Shown: one piece after another, positions 45,760-57,796 of the stretch
How positions within the stretch are numbered: position 1 is the stretch's first letter
How the letters are laid out: the number at the start of each line of letters is the position of its first letter
Source: Daphnia pulex
Taxonomy: Eukaryota > Arthropoda > Branchiopoda > Diplostraca > Daphniidae
Assembly: GCF_021134715.1 (NCBI RefSeq)
Contig: NC_060027.1
Location: 1,922,001 to 1,986,000, forward strand
DNA: 64,000 nt
Reading direction: 5' to 3'
The notes under the pieces: generated by a model
Told to the model about the DNA's origin: nothing
Database searches by the model: none
The model's input: only the letters and a program-made list of their open reading frames with translations
Translations under genes and position numbers: made by a program

Positions 45760-48117
45760 TTACCAAAGAACGCATTTGTTTAATCGATTCATTGGAGTGC
45801 CGGCGCCACATTTGAATTCGCGTACAAAATCTTCATTATTCGACAGCGTTCCGATGACGCGGAAGCGATGCGGACTGTGAGGATCCGTTTCCACGAGGTT
45901 GCCTAACTCTTCGGGAGTATTAGCCCCGCAGAAACTGTTGGCGTAGGCCAGAAAGAAAACTTGTTCGGGAGTCAGATTTTCAAATTTACTGGAATCGGTG
46001 CCTCCGTTTGCTGCCACATAGTAGCGGTAAGCCCTGAAAGCTTCTCTGACTCCTCCATTATCCGCAATGTTCTCGCCCTGGGTGTTGATTCCGTTTAACT
46101 TGATTTTCCACGAAATTCAAATTAGATTCCGAAACGAAATGTTTACATTTGAATATCACAAGAAGTTACTCTGGTTCTATTGAGGACGGTGTAATTGGAG
46201 TATTGATCAATGAAGCATTTGGCTCTCACTTGATACTTTTCTAGCGTTTTCTCCGTCCACCACTGAACCGTATTGCCGTTTTTATCGCTCTGTCGACCTT
46301 TTCAAATCAATATCGAATTATGTTGTGTTCCTTATTCAAAATTGATCAAAGTTCACCTTGGTCGTCAAATCCATGAGTGATTTCATCACCAATCATACTA
46401 CCCAAAGCGCCGTAATTTATTGCCCTGATTCAGGAAAATTGGTCATTATTATTTTTAAAAAAATAGTAGAACTTTAAGAAAGGCTTACGCTGATCGTCCC
46501 TTTGTGAAATTAGGAGCTTGTAGAATTCCAGCCGGAAAAGCTGCAAGTAAAGTTCATGATTAGAGAAAGTGACTTGTTGATTACTCTTGAAATTACGTAA
46601 TTCAACTTACTAATGGAGTTGGTGGTGATGGAGTAGAAAGCGTTGACAATCGTGGGTTTCTCTTTCCATCTACGTGTTTTGATAAAATTGATGGAAATCT
46701 AATGTTGAAGTAAAAATTTGTGATATTCGATCTTTACCGGTTCCGATCAGGTTTGTTACGTAGAGATGCAAGTTCAATTTTGTTGACGTAGGCCGAAACT
46801 AGTTGAACGTTGCAGAAATGGCAACCAGTCGAGGTTCTCGAAATCTATATCGATTTATTGGTTGAACATTATTGTGCAAGCATGCGACGCATAACGTTGT
46901 ATGTTTTACCCCGTTATAATAATCTTCAACGGACTTTTTATTCTTTATCCACGGCGGGTAGCCGACAAATTCGATCATGGCGTCGACTTTGTCTTTGGCT
47001 ATTGATTTTGTGTCTGAATCCATCCACGTTGCGTCGCTGACAAGAGATTTAAAAGCCGTTTTCAAATTTGCGATCATGGTTTTAATCTGTAAAATTCAAT
47101 CAGTTTAATATTTAAACGGGACCAGACAGTGATTCTTATTTGATTAAGAAAATAACCTCCTCGTAAGTTCAATGTATGCCGTTGCAATGACTGGACTGTC
47201 ATTTAAGTCGACCAGAATTGAGCGCGGCAAAGAGAGCGACTCCTGGTCGACATAAATGGCAGTATGTTGAGTATTATTGCTGTCCAAATCGTTGTAAAAG
47301 TCGACTAGTAATGGCAAGTTGAAAGTAGTGAAAGCTGATGCCGATGCTTTTTTCCAATCGAAAGTTGACTCGTCCCAATGATCCAATGTCATCGGCCAGC
47401 CGCCAAATAACGACAGGTAGTCGGTCAAGGGTTTCAGCCCAATTGTCTCGATAGCAGCTAATATTACAATGAGTTACCGTTGTGATACTATTCAAATTTT
47501 GAAATCTAGTAACTTTTTTGAAACAAACCAGTAACCAGTATACAATCCAGTATACAATCGGCGAACATCTCTCGTGCAAACCTCATAGGAATAGGATCTG
47601 TTTCCGATATGGGTTCTTGTAAAATTCCTTCGTTGTTAGAACATTTGTTTTAAATTAAATATTGAATTTGAAAATGACCTACGACATAATTTCACCTTCT
47701 AAAACATGCAGTAATTTTTTATTCGTGATGTCGAACTGCGACCAGCCGGATTCCGATGTCGGAATTGGATTGTCTTTAATCCAACCTCCGCACGCATACT
47801 GGAAAAAGTCTTCGCAGGGATTCGCTGTCGGATCCATGGCTTCCGCCAGCTGTAACGCGGCTGATTTTGTTTGAAATATCATGTTAAGTAAATGATATCA
47901 ATAGTAATTTGATTACAGAAACATGAAGCTTATCCATCATGCGAACGTTTTGACGGAATTTGATTTTACCTTTCGTGTCGACATCCAAAAGTATACCGTC
48001 TAATGTCGGCCGACCATCAGCACATGTTAGAAGCGTGATAGTCAAAATGAAAAGTTTGCACTGGCTCGCCGTTTGATTTCGCAAAGTTGAAAATGAATCT
48101 GTGAACTTGTTTGCCAT
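45760..48117 (-). pseudogene. M13 neprilysin copy B, probable pseudogene
   Basis: From ATG 48117 (MANKFTDSF..., hydrophobic FILTITLLTC) it keeps [20 protein letters not shown] and the next two exons up to VIATAYIEL. A deletion near 47157-47165 then fuses this exon to the intron before IKTMIANLKTAFKS. Splicing at the remaining GTTATT donor shifts the frame and meets TGA within a few codons. Downstream exons survive to [10 protein letters not shown] (stop 45760). The zinc motif reads DEITH instead of HEITH (codon GAT at 46387-46385), so the first zinc ligand is lost even if the frame were bypassed. ENIADNGG is present. The promoter is still recognisable. Confidence 0.82.
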
Positions 48118-48908
48118 TTCTGTCGTAACTGTTGAGGATGCCACTGACAATCTCTGCTGTCGACTGACCACTAATGCTCATCAGTCAAGGGACAGTCTAG
48201 CCTTTATATCAATGTTGACATTTTGAAGGACAGCATCAATCTGTTTTCAGTTCAAATCAGCGCCCACACGACTTGACAAATAACCTTAGAAACGCTTGTC
48301 ATTTCTCATTTCCAACTCTGAAGAATTAGTGGGCGTCAGGCAGAAATTGGAAGACAATCAGAGACAGGCGCGTATATCTCTTGTATTATTCAATTGAATC
48401 GTCACCGTCACGCGATCAGCGATGACAACTTACTCTGTAATGCACGTCATCCTAGTATATACGCACTTGATTCAATATGTGACGTCATTGGCTGTCACTT
48501 ATATCAACACCCTACCTTTGTATAACCAAGACTTTGAATTCAAGGGGAAAAGTTTGACTTTCCTTGATGCTGTGCTCAATATTGATTTAATTGTTTGTTT
48601 TTATTAGCATCTAAAACGTTAAAAAAACAAACAAGTCAGCCTGCAATCAAAACAAAACCGCCGATAACCACATCAGCCTTTAATGATATACTTATGAAAT
48701 ATATATATTTTTTAAATATTCTCCTAATCCCGAAATCCTTGACAATGGTCAACAGTATAGCCACTCACGGATGTTTGTCTATTACGTCGACCTCCAGGTG
48801 TTAAACAAATATTGCGTCACTTTGATACAGAATTTCAGTTGCAAGTTTAGCGTTGTGATTACATTTTTTTTTTATTCTTTCAATATCTGGTGTGCAAGTG
48901 CATAAACT
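48118..48908. other. Spacer between neprilysin copies B and C
   Basis: Contains the copy B 5' UTR and promoter near 48201-48210 and the 3' flank of copy C. Nothing else is supported. Confidence 0.5.
48201..48210 (-). promoter_or_regulatory. TATA box of neprilysin copy B
   Basis: GATATAAAGG on the minus strand, followed by GCATTAGTGGTCAGT, matching the initiator block of the other copies. Confidence 0.6.
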
Positions 48909-51900
48909 TTACCAAAGAACGCATTTGTTTAGCCGATTCATTGGAGTGCCGGCGCCACATTTGAATTCGCGTACAAAGTCTTCATTATTCGACAGCGTTC
49001 CGATGACGCGGAAGCGATGCGGACTGTGCGGATCCGTTTCCACGAGGTTGCCCAACTCTTCGGGAGTATTAGCCCCGCAGAAGCTGTTGGCGTAGGCCAG
49101 AAAGAAAACTTGTTCGGGTGTCAAGTTTTGAAATTTACTGGAATCGCTGCCTCCGTGAGCTGCCACATAGTAGCGGTAAGCCCTGAAAGCTTCTCTGACT
49201 CCGCCGTTATCCGCAATATTCTCGCTTTGGGTATTCACTCCGTTCAACTGACATTTTCAAGCGAATTAATATTTTAAAAAGAAAAAGAAAGAAACTGTTT
49301 TTAAAATTTTATATCGTTTTTTGGTTACTCTGGTTCCGTTGAGGACGACGTAGTTGGAGTATTGATCAATAAAACATTTGGCTCGCTCTTGATACTTTTC
49401 CAGCGTTTTATCCGTCCACCATTGAACCGTGTTGCCTTTCTTATCGCTCTGTCGACCTGCATTTCCGTGACAAGATTTATTCGAGCTTACATTTTGAGAT
49501 ATTTCAAGTTTTCACCTTGATCGTCGAATCCGTGAGTGATTTCGTGGCCGATCATGCTGCCCATAGCCCCGTAATTGATGGCACTATTGTTTGTTACGAT
49601 TTAGTGAATGTTTTTTCAAAATTATTTATTGACGAAATCATAAATAACTTACGGAGATATTCCCTTGGTAAAATATGGAGGCTGTAGAACGGCAGCTGGG
49701 AAACCTGCAAAAGCATCACATCGCGTTTCTATTTGATTTCGCCAATCATTTCAAAATTCAACTTTTATCGCCATACTTATCGAGTTGGTAGTTCCAGAGT
49801 AGAAAGCGTTGACGGTGGTTGGTTTGTCGCTCCATCTAAAATATAATAGTTGACATCAAATTCAATTTCTCTGCATTATTCGCCAATGCAAATAACAATT
49901 TTGGAAAACGACTTTACTCGGTGCGGTCAACTTGGTCGCGCAAAACTGATAAATCATTTTGGCTAAGGTAGGCATTGACTTGTTGAATGTTGTTGAAATG
50001 GAATCCAGTCGAGGCGTTCATAATCTATTGTCAAAAATGGTTTAATTCATTTGTTTGGTTTATCGACCAAATGTTTTGTAGACTATACCCCATCGTAGTA
50101 TTCTTCTAGGGCCGTCTTATTTTTGATCCACTGCGGATAACCAACAAATTCAATCATGGCGTCGACCTTTTCGTTGGCAGTTACTTTAGTCTCCGTGTCC
50201 ATCCATGCGTCCTCGATAACCATTGATTTGAACGCCCTTTTCAAATTGGTAACCATTTCTTTAACCTGGTAATTATTTTCGTTGATACTTAAATGCAATC
50301 AGAGATGAATCAGATTGAGAATCACCTCATCAACGGCTGCGTCGTCCATCACTTTTTCCACGTAAACTGAGGCGAGTGCGAACCCCAGCAGGTCGTTGAC
50401 TACATCCACGCACTTACTCGATCTGGCCAACGGTATATGTAATATGCTAATTAGGTCATGTGTGTTTTTGCAACATTAATTTGTCTGAAAACCTCGGAGG
50501 GGGTTGCGAAACTCCTTCGTTCACTTTGGCAAAAGCAAATTGTAGGTCAGACATTTGCTGGTTGGTGTACGTTGCCAAAGCATCGACAATCCGCCAGTGG
50601 ACGTAATTAGCTGTAAATTGAAATGAAATTAACCGCGGGCTTCTTTTTTTTAAATAAATAAATATCAGGGGCATGTATACCGAGCACTCTAGGCGGAGTT
50701 TGATCTAGAAGGTGAACGAATTGCTTCAAGTAATCTGTTTCGACTACGATAACTCGTTCCGTGGCCGGAATGGCGATATCCACTACGGAATAGATTTTGT
50801 TGAGATACTCCTGCCAATTAATCTGATCCCAAAAATCAGGTGTCATGTCAAATTTCTTTTTTTTTAAATTGAATTAAATGGGACATTTGTACCTTGGCTT
50901 TGGAATTAGATTTACTGGTGGGCACACTGTCCGTCCATTTTTGAAGTTCCACTAGCGACATTGGATTGTACATCCGGGTGAAATTATGGCGGTTCTCATC
51001 TGGAACTGTGATCTGTCAGGAATTGATAATCAGTAAGGGAAAGCGAACCGAACATTTGTCCGAATACCATCGCCAATTGTGACTCGAATTTAAAAACAGC
51101 GTCAGCGTCCGCTTTGATCTGGGCGTCGGTGACGTCACTTTTTAGCCAGCTCCTAACGGCTTTGGCAGATTCGACTATCAGCGTTGTGTAAGCTGTCGTT
51201 ATTTGTGGATTATCCGCAGGATTGACGAGATCGGAGCGCGGCAAATAGAGAGAATCTTGGTCCACGTAGATTGAATTCATTTCAGTGTTGTTGCTATCCA
51301 GATCGTTGAAAACACTCATTAGTATGTGCAAGTCGAAAGTAGTCAGAGCCGACGCGGTGGTATTTTGCCAGTCGAATTTCGATTCGTCCCAGTGTTTTAA
51401 CGTCATTGGCCAACCACCGAATTTCGCCAGGTAATCAATTAAAGGCGTCAGTCCTAGAGTCTCGATGGCATCTGGATAGAATTGAATAACAATTACGTAA
51501 CCATTTTCAATTTAACATTTCGATGTCTTTTACTGATGTTCATGCAGTCGGCATACATCCCCCGAGCCAGTTTCAACGGGACAGGATCATTTGGCGAATT
51601 TTTTCCTTGCAAAATCTCTGCATTCGTGTCACATTTAAATCATTTTAAACTGTGATTGGCACAAATGTTTTTTAAAGTCTCACCTCTTAATTCTCGAGTC
51701 AGCTTTTGATACATAATTTCAAACTGAGACCAGCCCGATTTCGATGCTGGAATTGGATTGTTTTTGATCCAGCCTCCGCAAGCGTACTGGAAAAAGTCCA
51801 CGCAGGGATTGGCAGTTGGATCCATGGCTTCCGCCAGTTGCATCGCCGCTACATTTTTTTAAAATTGCAAAACACTTTTCTTAGTAAAAAAAAAGAAAAG

Positions 51901-52132
51901 TTCAAAAAACTGTTTTAAATACAAATTGCGCGTTTACCTGCCGTGTTGACATCTATAGAGACGGGCGATCCGTGAATGAATGATTCAAGTATCACGAACC
52001 CGACAGCCAAGTAGAAATGTAGTCCGTACCTGAATTAGTCGGGGGAGCAAAAGAAGAAGATGGTTGGGAATAATCTCGACATGAATATGCGCCTTTTTTT
52101 TAAGATTTTGTCGCTCACTTGTTTGATGCCAT
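48909..52132 (-). CDS. M13 family metallopeptidase (neprilysin-like), intact copy C
   Basis: About 16 short exons join in phase from ATG 52132 to the stop at 48909, giving about 720 residues. The first ten, checked in detail, are 52132-52119, 52029-51938, 51848-51684, 51617-51534, 51471-51068, 51012-50893, 50822-50681, 50610-50493, 50422-50326 and 50265-50089. The N-terminal hydrophobic stretch ([17 protein letters not shown]) is a signal peptide or anchor. [20 protein letters not shown] is the typical start of the M13 ectodomain. The zinc site [12 protein letters not shown] is at 49532-49546, ENIADNGG supplies the third ligand, and the C terminus ends in CVLW. It is predicted to be an extracellular zinc peptidase cleaving peptides. 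It is the only complete member of the tandem array. Confidence 0.9.
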
Positions 52133-52212
52133 TTGAACTCCCGGAGACTTGTTTTGTGTTGAGGGTCCAACAGACCACTAACGCTTTCGGTTCAACAGTC
52201 AGTAGTCTATAG

Positions 52213-52222
52213 CTTATATAAG
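52213..52222 (-). promoter_or_regulatory. TATA box of neprilysin copy C
   Basis: CTTATATAAG is followed on the minus strand by GCGTTAGTGGTC about 30-40 nt downstream, then the short 5' UTR and ATG 52132. Confidence 0.6.
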
Positions 52223-55200
52223 TTACATTTTGAATGATAACATCACAATCTCGGATGCGACAAACAATAACTTATTTTTTTGGGAAAACCGTCGACAATC
52301 AAAATCTAAACGCCGGTCATTTCCAATTCTACCTGCGTAGCTATATATTGAATCGTCCGAGAGCTCATCCGGTACAAACAGGAGGGGATGGATAACAATC
52401 GGATGGCTTTAATCGAGAGCAACTATGGGCCGTCCGATACAAAATAATAATAATGCATGGCGTGTTCATCCGTCAATAAACAGACGTCACTGCTATTGAA
52501 CACGATTCAAGGTTGACTCACCGTATACAGGTAAACAGAAATATTCCCGACGCGTGTTGTACTTGAATGAGTAGAAAGTTTCGCTGTCCATTGTTAGGCA
52601 TTGTTGTACATCATTTCCACGACTGAAGTACTATTCCGTTTAGTGACTATAAGTGACAGCTAGTATAGTCGAGAGTTCACCGAGAACGGTGACTTTTGTG
52701 GTTTTTTCTGGGCTTCGATTTCCTCATCAACACTTTTATTTTTTTTTTCTAAACTCCCGTTTGAACGAATAACCGAATTAAACCAAACAGCAAAAACAGA
52801 ACTAGTTCTGACAGACCTTGGCGGAGTTGAAGAGTCCGTTATTATAACTTACAAGTAGTACACGATGGCACGGGCTAATATACGATATGCTATTCGCCGG
52901 TGTTTTGCCAACACTCACGAATCACGACGGTTCACGACATATAACAAGGTCATTAGCGTACACGAATGAAGACCGTGTGACCCTCTGGTGTTTGCTGTTC
53001 CGTCGAATTGTTTCGTGAAAGCTCTCGAGTTATATAAGAGTCGCTTTGCTGCTTCATTTCGAAATTAAAAAATGAAACAACACCGGATGTGTGTTGCAAG
53101 CAGTTAACGATGATTCACTTATCCCTGACCGATTTTTTGGGTGACAGACTTTTGATTTTCCTTAATAGGAGATTTTTTTTATTTTTTTTTTTCGAATGGA
53201 ATGAGAGTGAATCGTGACTCGCAGCTTCCATGTTTTGTTTGGTTTTGTTTCGTGTAAATGTGGGATCAGAAATGTGATGCACGACCTCGCATCTCAAAAT
53301 GTAAACGAGCTGAAATGGTCCTTAAGTGTTTAGTCATGTTGGATAACTATTATGTGCATGACGACCAATCAGAAACGAGGCTAAGTGAGAGGAAGGAAAA
53401 GTTCCGACAGTCCCATACGACACCAGTTAGAAACTTGTATAACAAAACAGGCTCAGACAATTGCAAATGAATCAACGTCTTCATTTGCCAGTTTCCAGAG
53501 AAAAGTCTTGATTCTAGTCAAGGTTTTGAGATTGCATCTTCACCTTCATTCAAACAATTACAAAATTGTGAACGTCTGGGATGGTGCTGGCATACGGTTA
53601 AGTGGGTAATTCTGCACGGACACTCAAGGTGATTCTCCCATGAACGTTACGTCATACTATACCAGTCCATTCACTTGTCGGCTAATTATTTGTTAATTGT
53701 TCAATCGATTTCAAATTGATCATTTTTTTCTACTGTTATAACGTGCTATTCGTTTGTACAGCCCACGCATCAATTGTTGGGCTACCAGGAAGTCGACCCG
53801 GGGCTCTCCTCGGAGGCTTTCAACAAATCGCATTTAATTAACAACGTCTGATTGATTGCGTCATAACGTTCGGAAACCTTTCCCGCTGGCGGATGACGAC
53901 GATTTCCCACGTCAAACTCGGCCATTATTCGGTGGGGGGGTTTGCTTCAATTATTTGGGGATATTGAGGTTCGAACCTTTTTACTATAGATCACAAAAGA
54001 AACTGAACAGTTCATAGTCCCATTATTATTGCTCTGTATGCTGTGTACGATTAAGAACCGCCAAGCAAAAGGGGGGAAGAGGCTTTTGAAGCTGAGCTTT
54101 AACGAACAATATATGTTTGAGAGGTAAGAGGGGCAGCAGGAATAGGTGTACTACTCGTCGGCCATGGGATAGTTTGCTATCGGCCACTAAGAAAAGGATC
54201 GCCCATGACAATAGGAACCGCCGCCGCCCCTACATAAAAGATTGGCCGTTGTATAAGACTGTTCAAACTAATATATAATCTACTGTTCGCTGTATATACT
54301 CAGTCAAGCTGATTGAACTTTTGTCTACCGCGGGACAGATTGATATCGAGGGATCAAGTTTTCTAGCCATTCACAATCGGGTTGAACGAAAGGGTTATTA
54401 CCATCACATGTCCAGCGCACCAAATTTCCCAGAAAATCCCAACAACGATTCAGAAATTAATTTTCTGCAACTCGGTGAGCGATGAATCCAACTTGACGTA
54501 TCGGTCGAAAGAATTCAAAAAAAAAAAGGGAAACGGATCTCTTCGCCCATAGCTTTTTTCTTTTACCCCCGTGTGTGTGTATCCTTTCTTCGCATTGTGC
54601 ATCCACACACACACACACCGATCAATATAGGAAAACGGAGCGGAGAAGAACGTCGCCCCCTTATATCAAATATTGATTTTCTTGACAATGTTCTCTCTCG
54701 ACATCCGTCGAGCAGCTAGCGAGACTTCAGGATATGTAGACCTGCTGCTCAAATGATTCCGGTTTACGTAACTGAGCAGGGAGGGGGGGGGGGGGCTGGG
54801 CACGAAAATGCTCGGGTTTTCGAATGATGATTATGCGCTGCCCTATTAACGGGTCAAAAGAAAAGGGACTTAACGGAGCAGGATATTCGCCTGATTGAAT
54901 ATGGATTGACGCTCATTAATACCAGCGGCTAAACTCTTTTTTATTTTGAAAAGCCAACGATATTTTTTGCAATGGACGGGGGAACTAAATCCACTCGGCG
55001 AATTTTTCTCTTCCAACATTGGACATACACACACACACGCACCAACGAGTTGGTGGCCATAGCAAATCCGCCATATATGAATAATCAACTAGCTAGCGGC
55101 GGCGGCGGCGGCGGTCGGCCCTGTAGTCTATATAATCTGATGGCCTGTCAAGTCTGTTCATATCACATAATACACGACTTGGACTTTTAGGACTACAACT

Positions 55201-57580
55201 CTCGAGGGCCGTGTGTGTGTGTGTTTGGCTTTTGCCCAGCCAACTGTGAAGTTGGTGGCGGGGCACAAATGTGCAACGAAAACTTTGAAGGGGGGAGGGA
55301 GGGGGGAGGACTGAATTGATCATCAAGACGCAAGAGGCATGATGAAAATATCATTGTCAAAAGTTTCACAGTTTCACGATTCAGACGATGCGCGTCGTAA
55401 AAACGGAACTTTTTTTTCTAAATTGTCTGAGAGACTCGCCTGTGCTGGCGCTCTCGATTGTTAATAACATTTCAGATACATCCGCATATAACGACCGAAT
55501 CACGAGAAAATGTTATGGATAGGGGAGACGAAACGAGTTTTTTTTTTTTTAAACAAACAAAAGTTGGGCTCTGTCATGTGCACCTGGACTCACCTATTGT
55601 CGAGTTGGTGAAAGTTGGTGAATATAGATTACCATCTTCTTCTTCTAGGATTTTTGATGGGTCTAAACAACCAAAACTGGTTTATTCCATCGGCCCCCTT
55701 TTGTTTCATTGAATAATAATCAATTGAAAAGAGACGCCACCAAATCAAAAAAGGGAAAAAAACTTTCGCTCTCGTAATAGCGTCGAACAAACAACATACT
55801 GCGCAGACAGCGTGACTGACAGAGATGCGTGCAAAAACTAAAACTAAAACTAATATCCAGGAAGAACCCGGATCCGAAAGAAGTTAAAGGTCACGAACAC
55901 AATTTTCTAGGAGGGGGCGAAGAACTCACGGGAAGCGAAACAAAAACATAAAATAAAGAGTGGGTGGCCAAAAGAGCGGTCGTGACTCTTTTTTTTTCTT
56001 CTTCTATCGGAGCAATTGCGTCACATCATGTCGGCTTCCCGGCGCGTCGTGCAACAGCGTCTAGAGAATCTTCTGCCGTGAGTGCGGTTATTGCAAAGTC
56101 AGCTCTTACATAGGAAGGAAAAGAACAAGGGGCGAATAATCGTTTGTGCAAGAGTAGTGCAATTATTAGTTAGGGACCTTGAGGCGACATTAAATTACTT
56201 CTTCTTGCCACTTCCTTTTTTTAGCGACTTTATAGTCTAACCTTAAAAATATAAACCAACTGTCATCGGAGACCTTCTGGTTGGATTTATTTGATTGGAT
56301 ATCCTTCATCGATCATTTGTTGCGACCTCGGAATAGAAATAAAAAATAAACAGCCGACGACAATCGAAAACTCATCAGATGATAATTAGAGATTTCGGTC
56401 TTCCGTGACGCGGTGTTTAATAATGGGATTAGAGACGCCAGCAATGAATCTTATCTGGTCGGTATAATAAGTGCAAGTATAACCCGCAACCGCATCCTTG
56501 GAGTGAGATGGTCACAAGTTTGACTTTGATGATGACGATACTAAAAGATTGTCATTCTTTATTATGCGCAACTGATGAAGAATTCATTCTCCGGCTTACA
56601 TTCCTGTAGAGATAATCAGGGAATTTGTAGAGAGACTAGTGTTGACACTTCCGGTGCGACATATGTATCGCAACCGAAGGAAAGTGATTCAAAAGCTAAA
56701 TAAGGCGAATGTTACTTAAGTTTATGGTTTAAGATTGGGGAAAACCCTATTCCCCGCCCTGTCATGAGACGCTAGATCCTGGTGTGATCGTGAACTGAGA
56801 TTAGCGTCACGCCTCGTTGTTGTTCAACAACGGGACTGGTTGGATAGTTGCGAGCAGACGACGACGTCCGTAACTAAATCAAAAGATTACTCTATTAGTT
56901 GTATGAGCCAATTTAGGTCACTGCTTCATTTATTCTTGTGCGCGACTTGGGTTTCCAACTGTCCCGGAAGAAATAAGCGACGTCATTTCCTCCGCACTCG
57001 TCGTTCCGTACGCAGAACCGCCAGGCGGCAATGAAAAATCCGCTTCACGGTTGCATTATAGTGGCGGTTTTTTGTCAAAATGCCATTTCGCCACAGTTGT
57101 TTCACATCAACAATCGCCGAAATGAATTTCGGCTTTCTCTTTCAAGGTGACGCTTATTATATCATTCAGGTGGAGGATTCCGCAAAACTATTATATATTT
57201 TTAAAAATGGGCGAAAAACCGCGCCGAAAATGACATTAGGAAAATCGTTTTCAGATGAAGGCAGACGGTCCTTCAAGAAAAAAAATAAGTGCCAAGTTCA
57301 CGCAATCGTGACGTTGCTTCTTTTTTTTAGACAATCTCCGGGTTGCTTCTTCTAATTTTCTTTTCTTCCCCCTCACTGAGAAATCCAAACTGGAAAATCC
57401 CTTGACTCCAATGTTTTTTTTTGCATGGCAATTTTTCAGCCGGGGTGGTTAGAAACAAAACCGAGAAGTAAAAGGCGGAGCACAATTGAAAGTGAAGGCT
57501 TGCGGCCGCGGAGAAGAAGAAAAACAGATCGACACTCCGCTCCCCTTCAGGCTCAAGGTGGCCCAGCAGTCAACGGAAGA
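52223..57580. other. Noncoding region with one candidate promoter and first exon
   Basis: No confident gene in about 5.3 kb. It contains CA/GT repeats (54604-54618, 55025-55040, 55210-55224), a G run near 54783-54795 and a GGC run at 55096-55114. A plausible TATA/initiator pair and short coding exon on the plus strand at 54271-54474 is listed separately. Other open frames have no protein-like content. Confidence 0.5.
54271..54474 (+). CDS. Candidate promoter and first coding exon, unknown gene
   Basis: AATATATAATC at 54271 is followed about 30 nt later by ACTCAGTCAAG, a standard TATA/initiator pair. Downstream, ATG at 54408 opens MSSAPNFPENPNNDSEINFL (then QL) with no stop and reaches a GTGAGC donor at 54475. 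I could not find a second exon that continues the frame, and no family is recognised. It may be the start of a gene with distant exons, or chance. Confidence 0.25.
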
Positions 57581-57592
57581 GTATTTAAAGCG
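57581..57592 (+). promoter_or_regulatory. TATA-like box of the clip-module gene
   Basis: GTATTTAAAGCG is followed by a CA-rich start region. A noncoding first exon probably runs to 57705 (donor GTAATA at 57706) and is spliced to TTTTACAG just before ATG 57797. Confidence 0.5.
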
Positions 57593-57796
57593 TCGACTCA
57601 CCATCCAACATCAACCAGTTGAATCTTAAGGTTTTTTCCAGGCGCTTCTAGTCCGGTCTCTATTGTTCCGGACTATTTTTAAGTGAGAACTGTACCCTTA
57701 TCAAGGTAATAACAACATTTTAAACCATTTTTTTTTAAATAAAATTGAAATTAATTTTAATTTTACTGTTTTAGGTAAACGGAATTATTTTACAGA

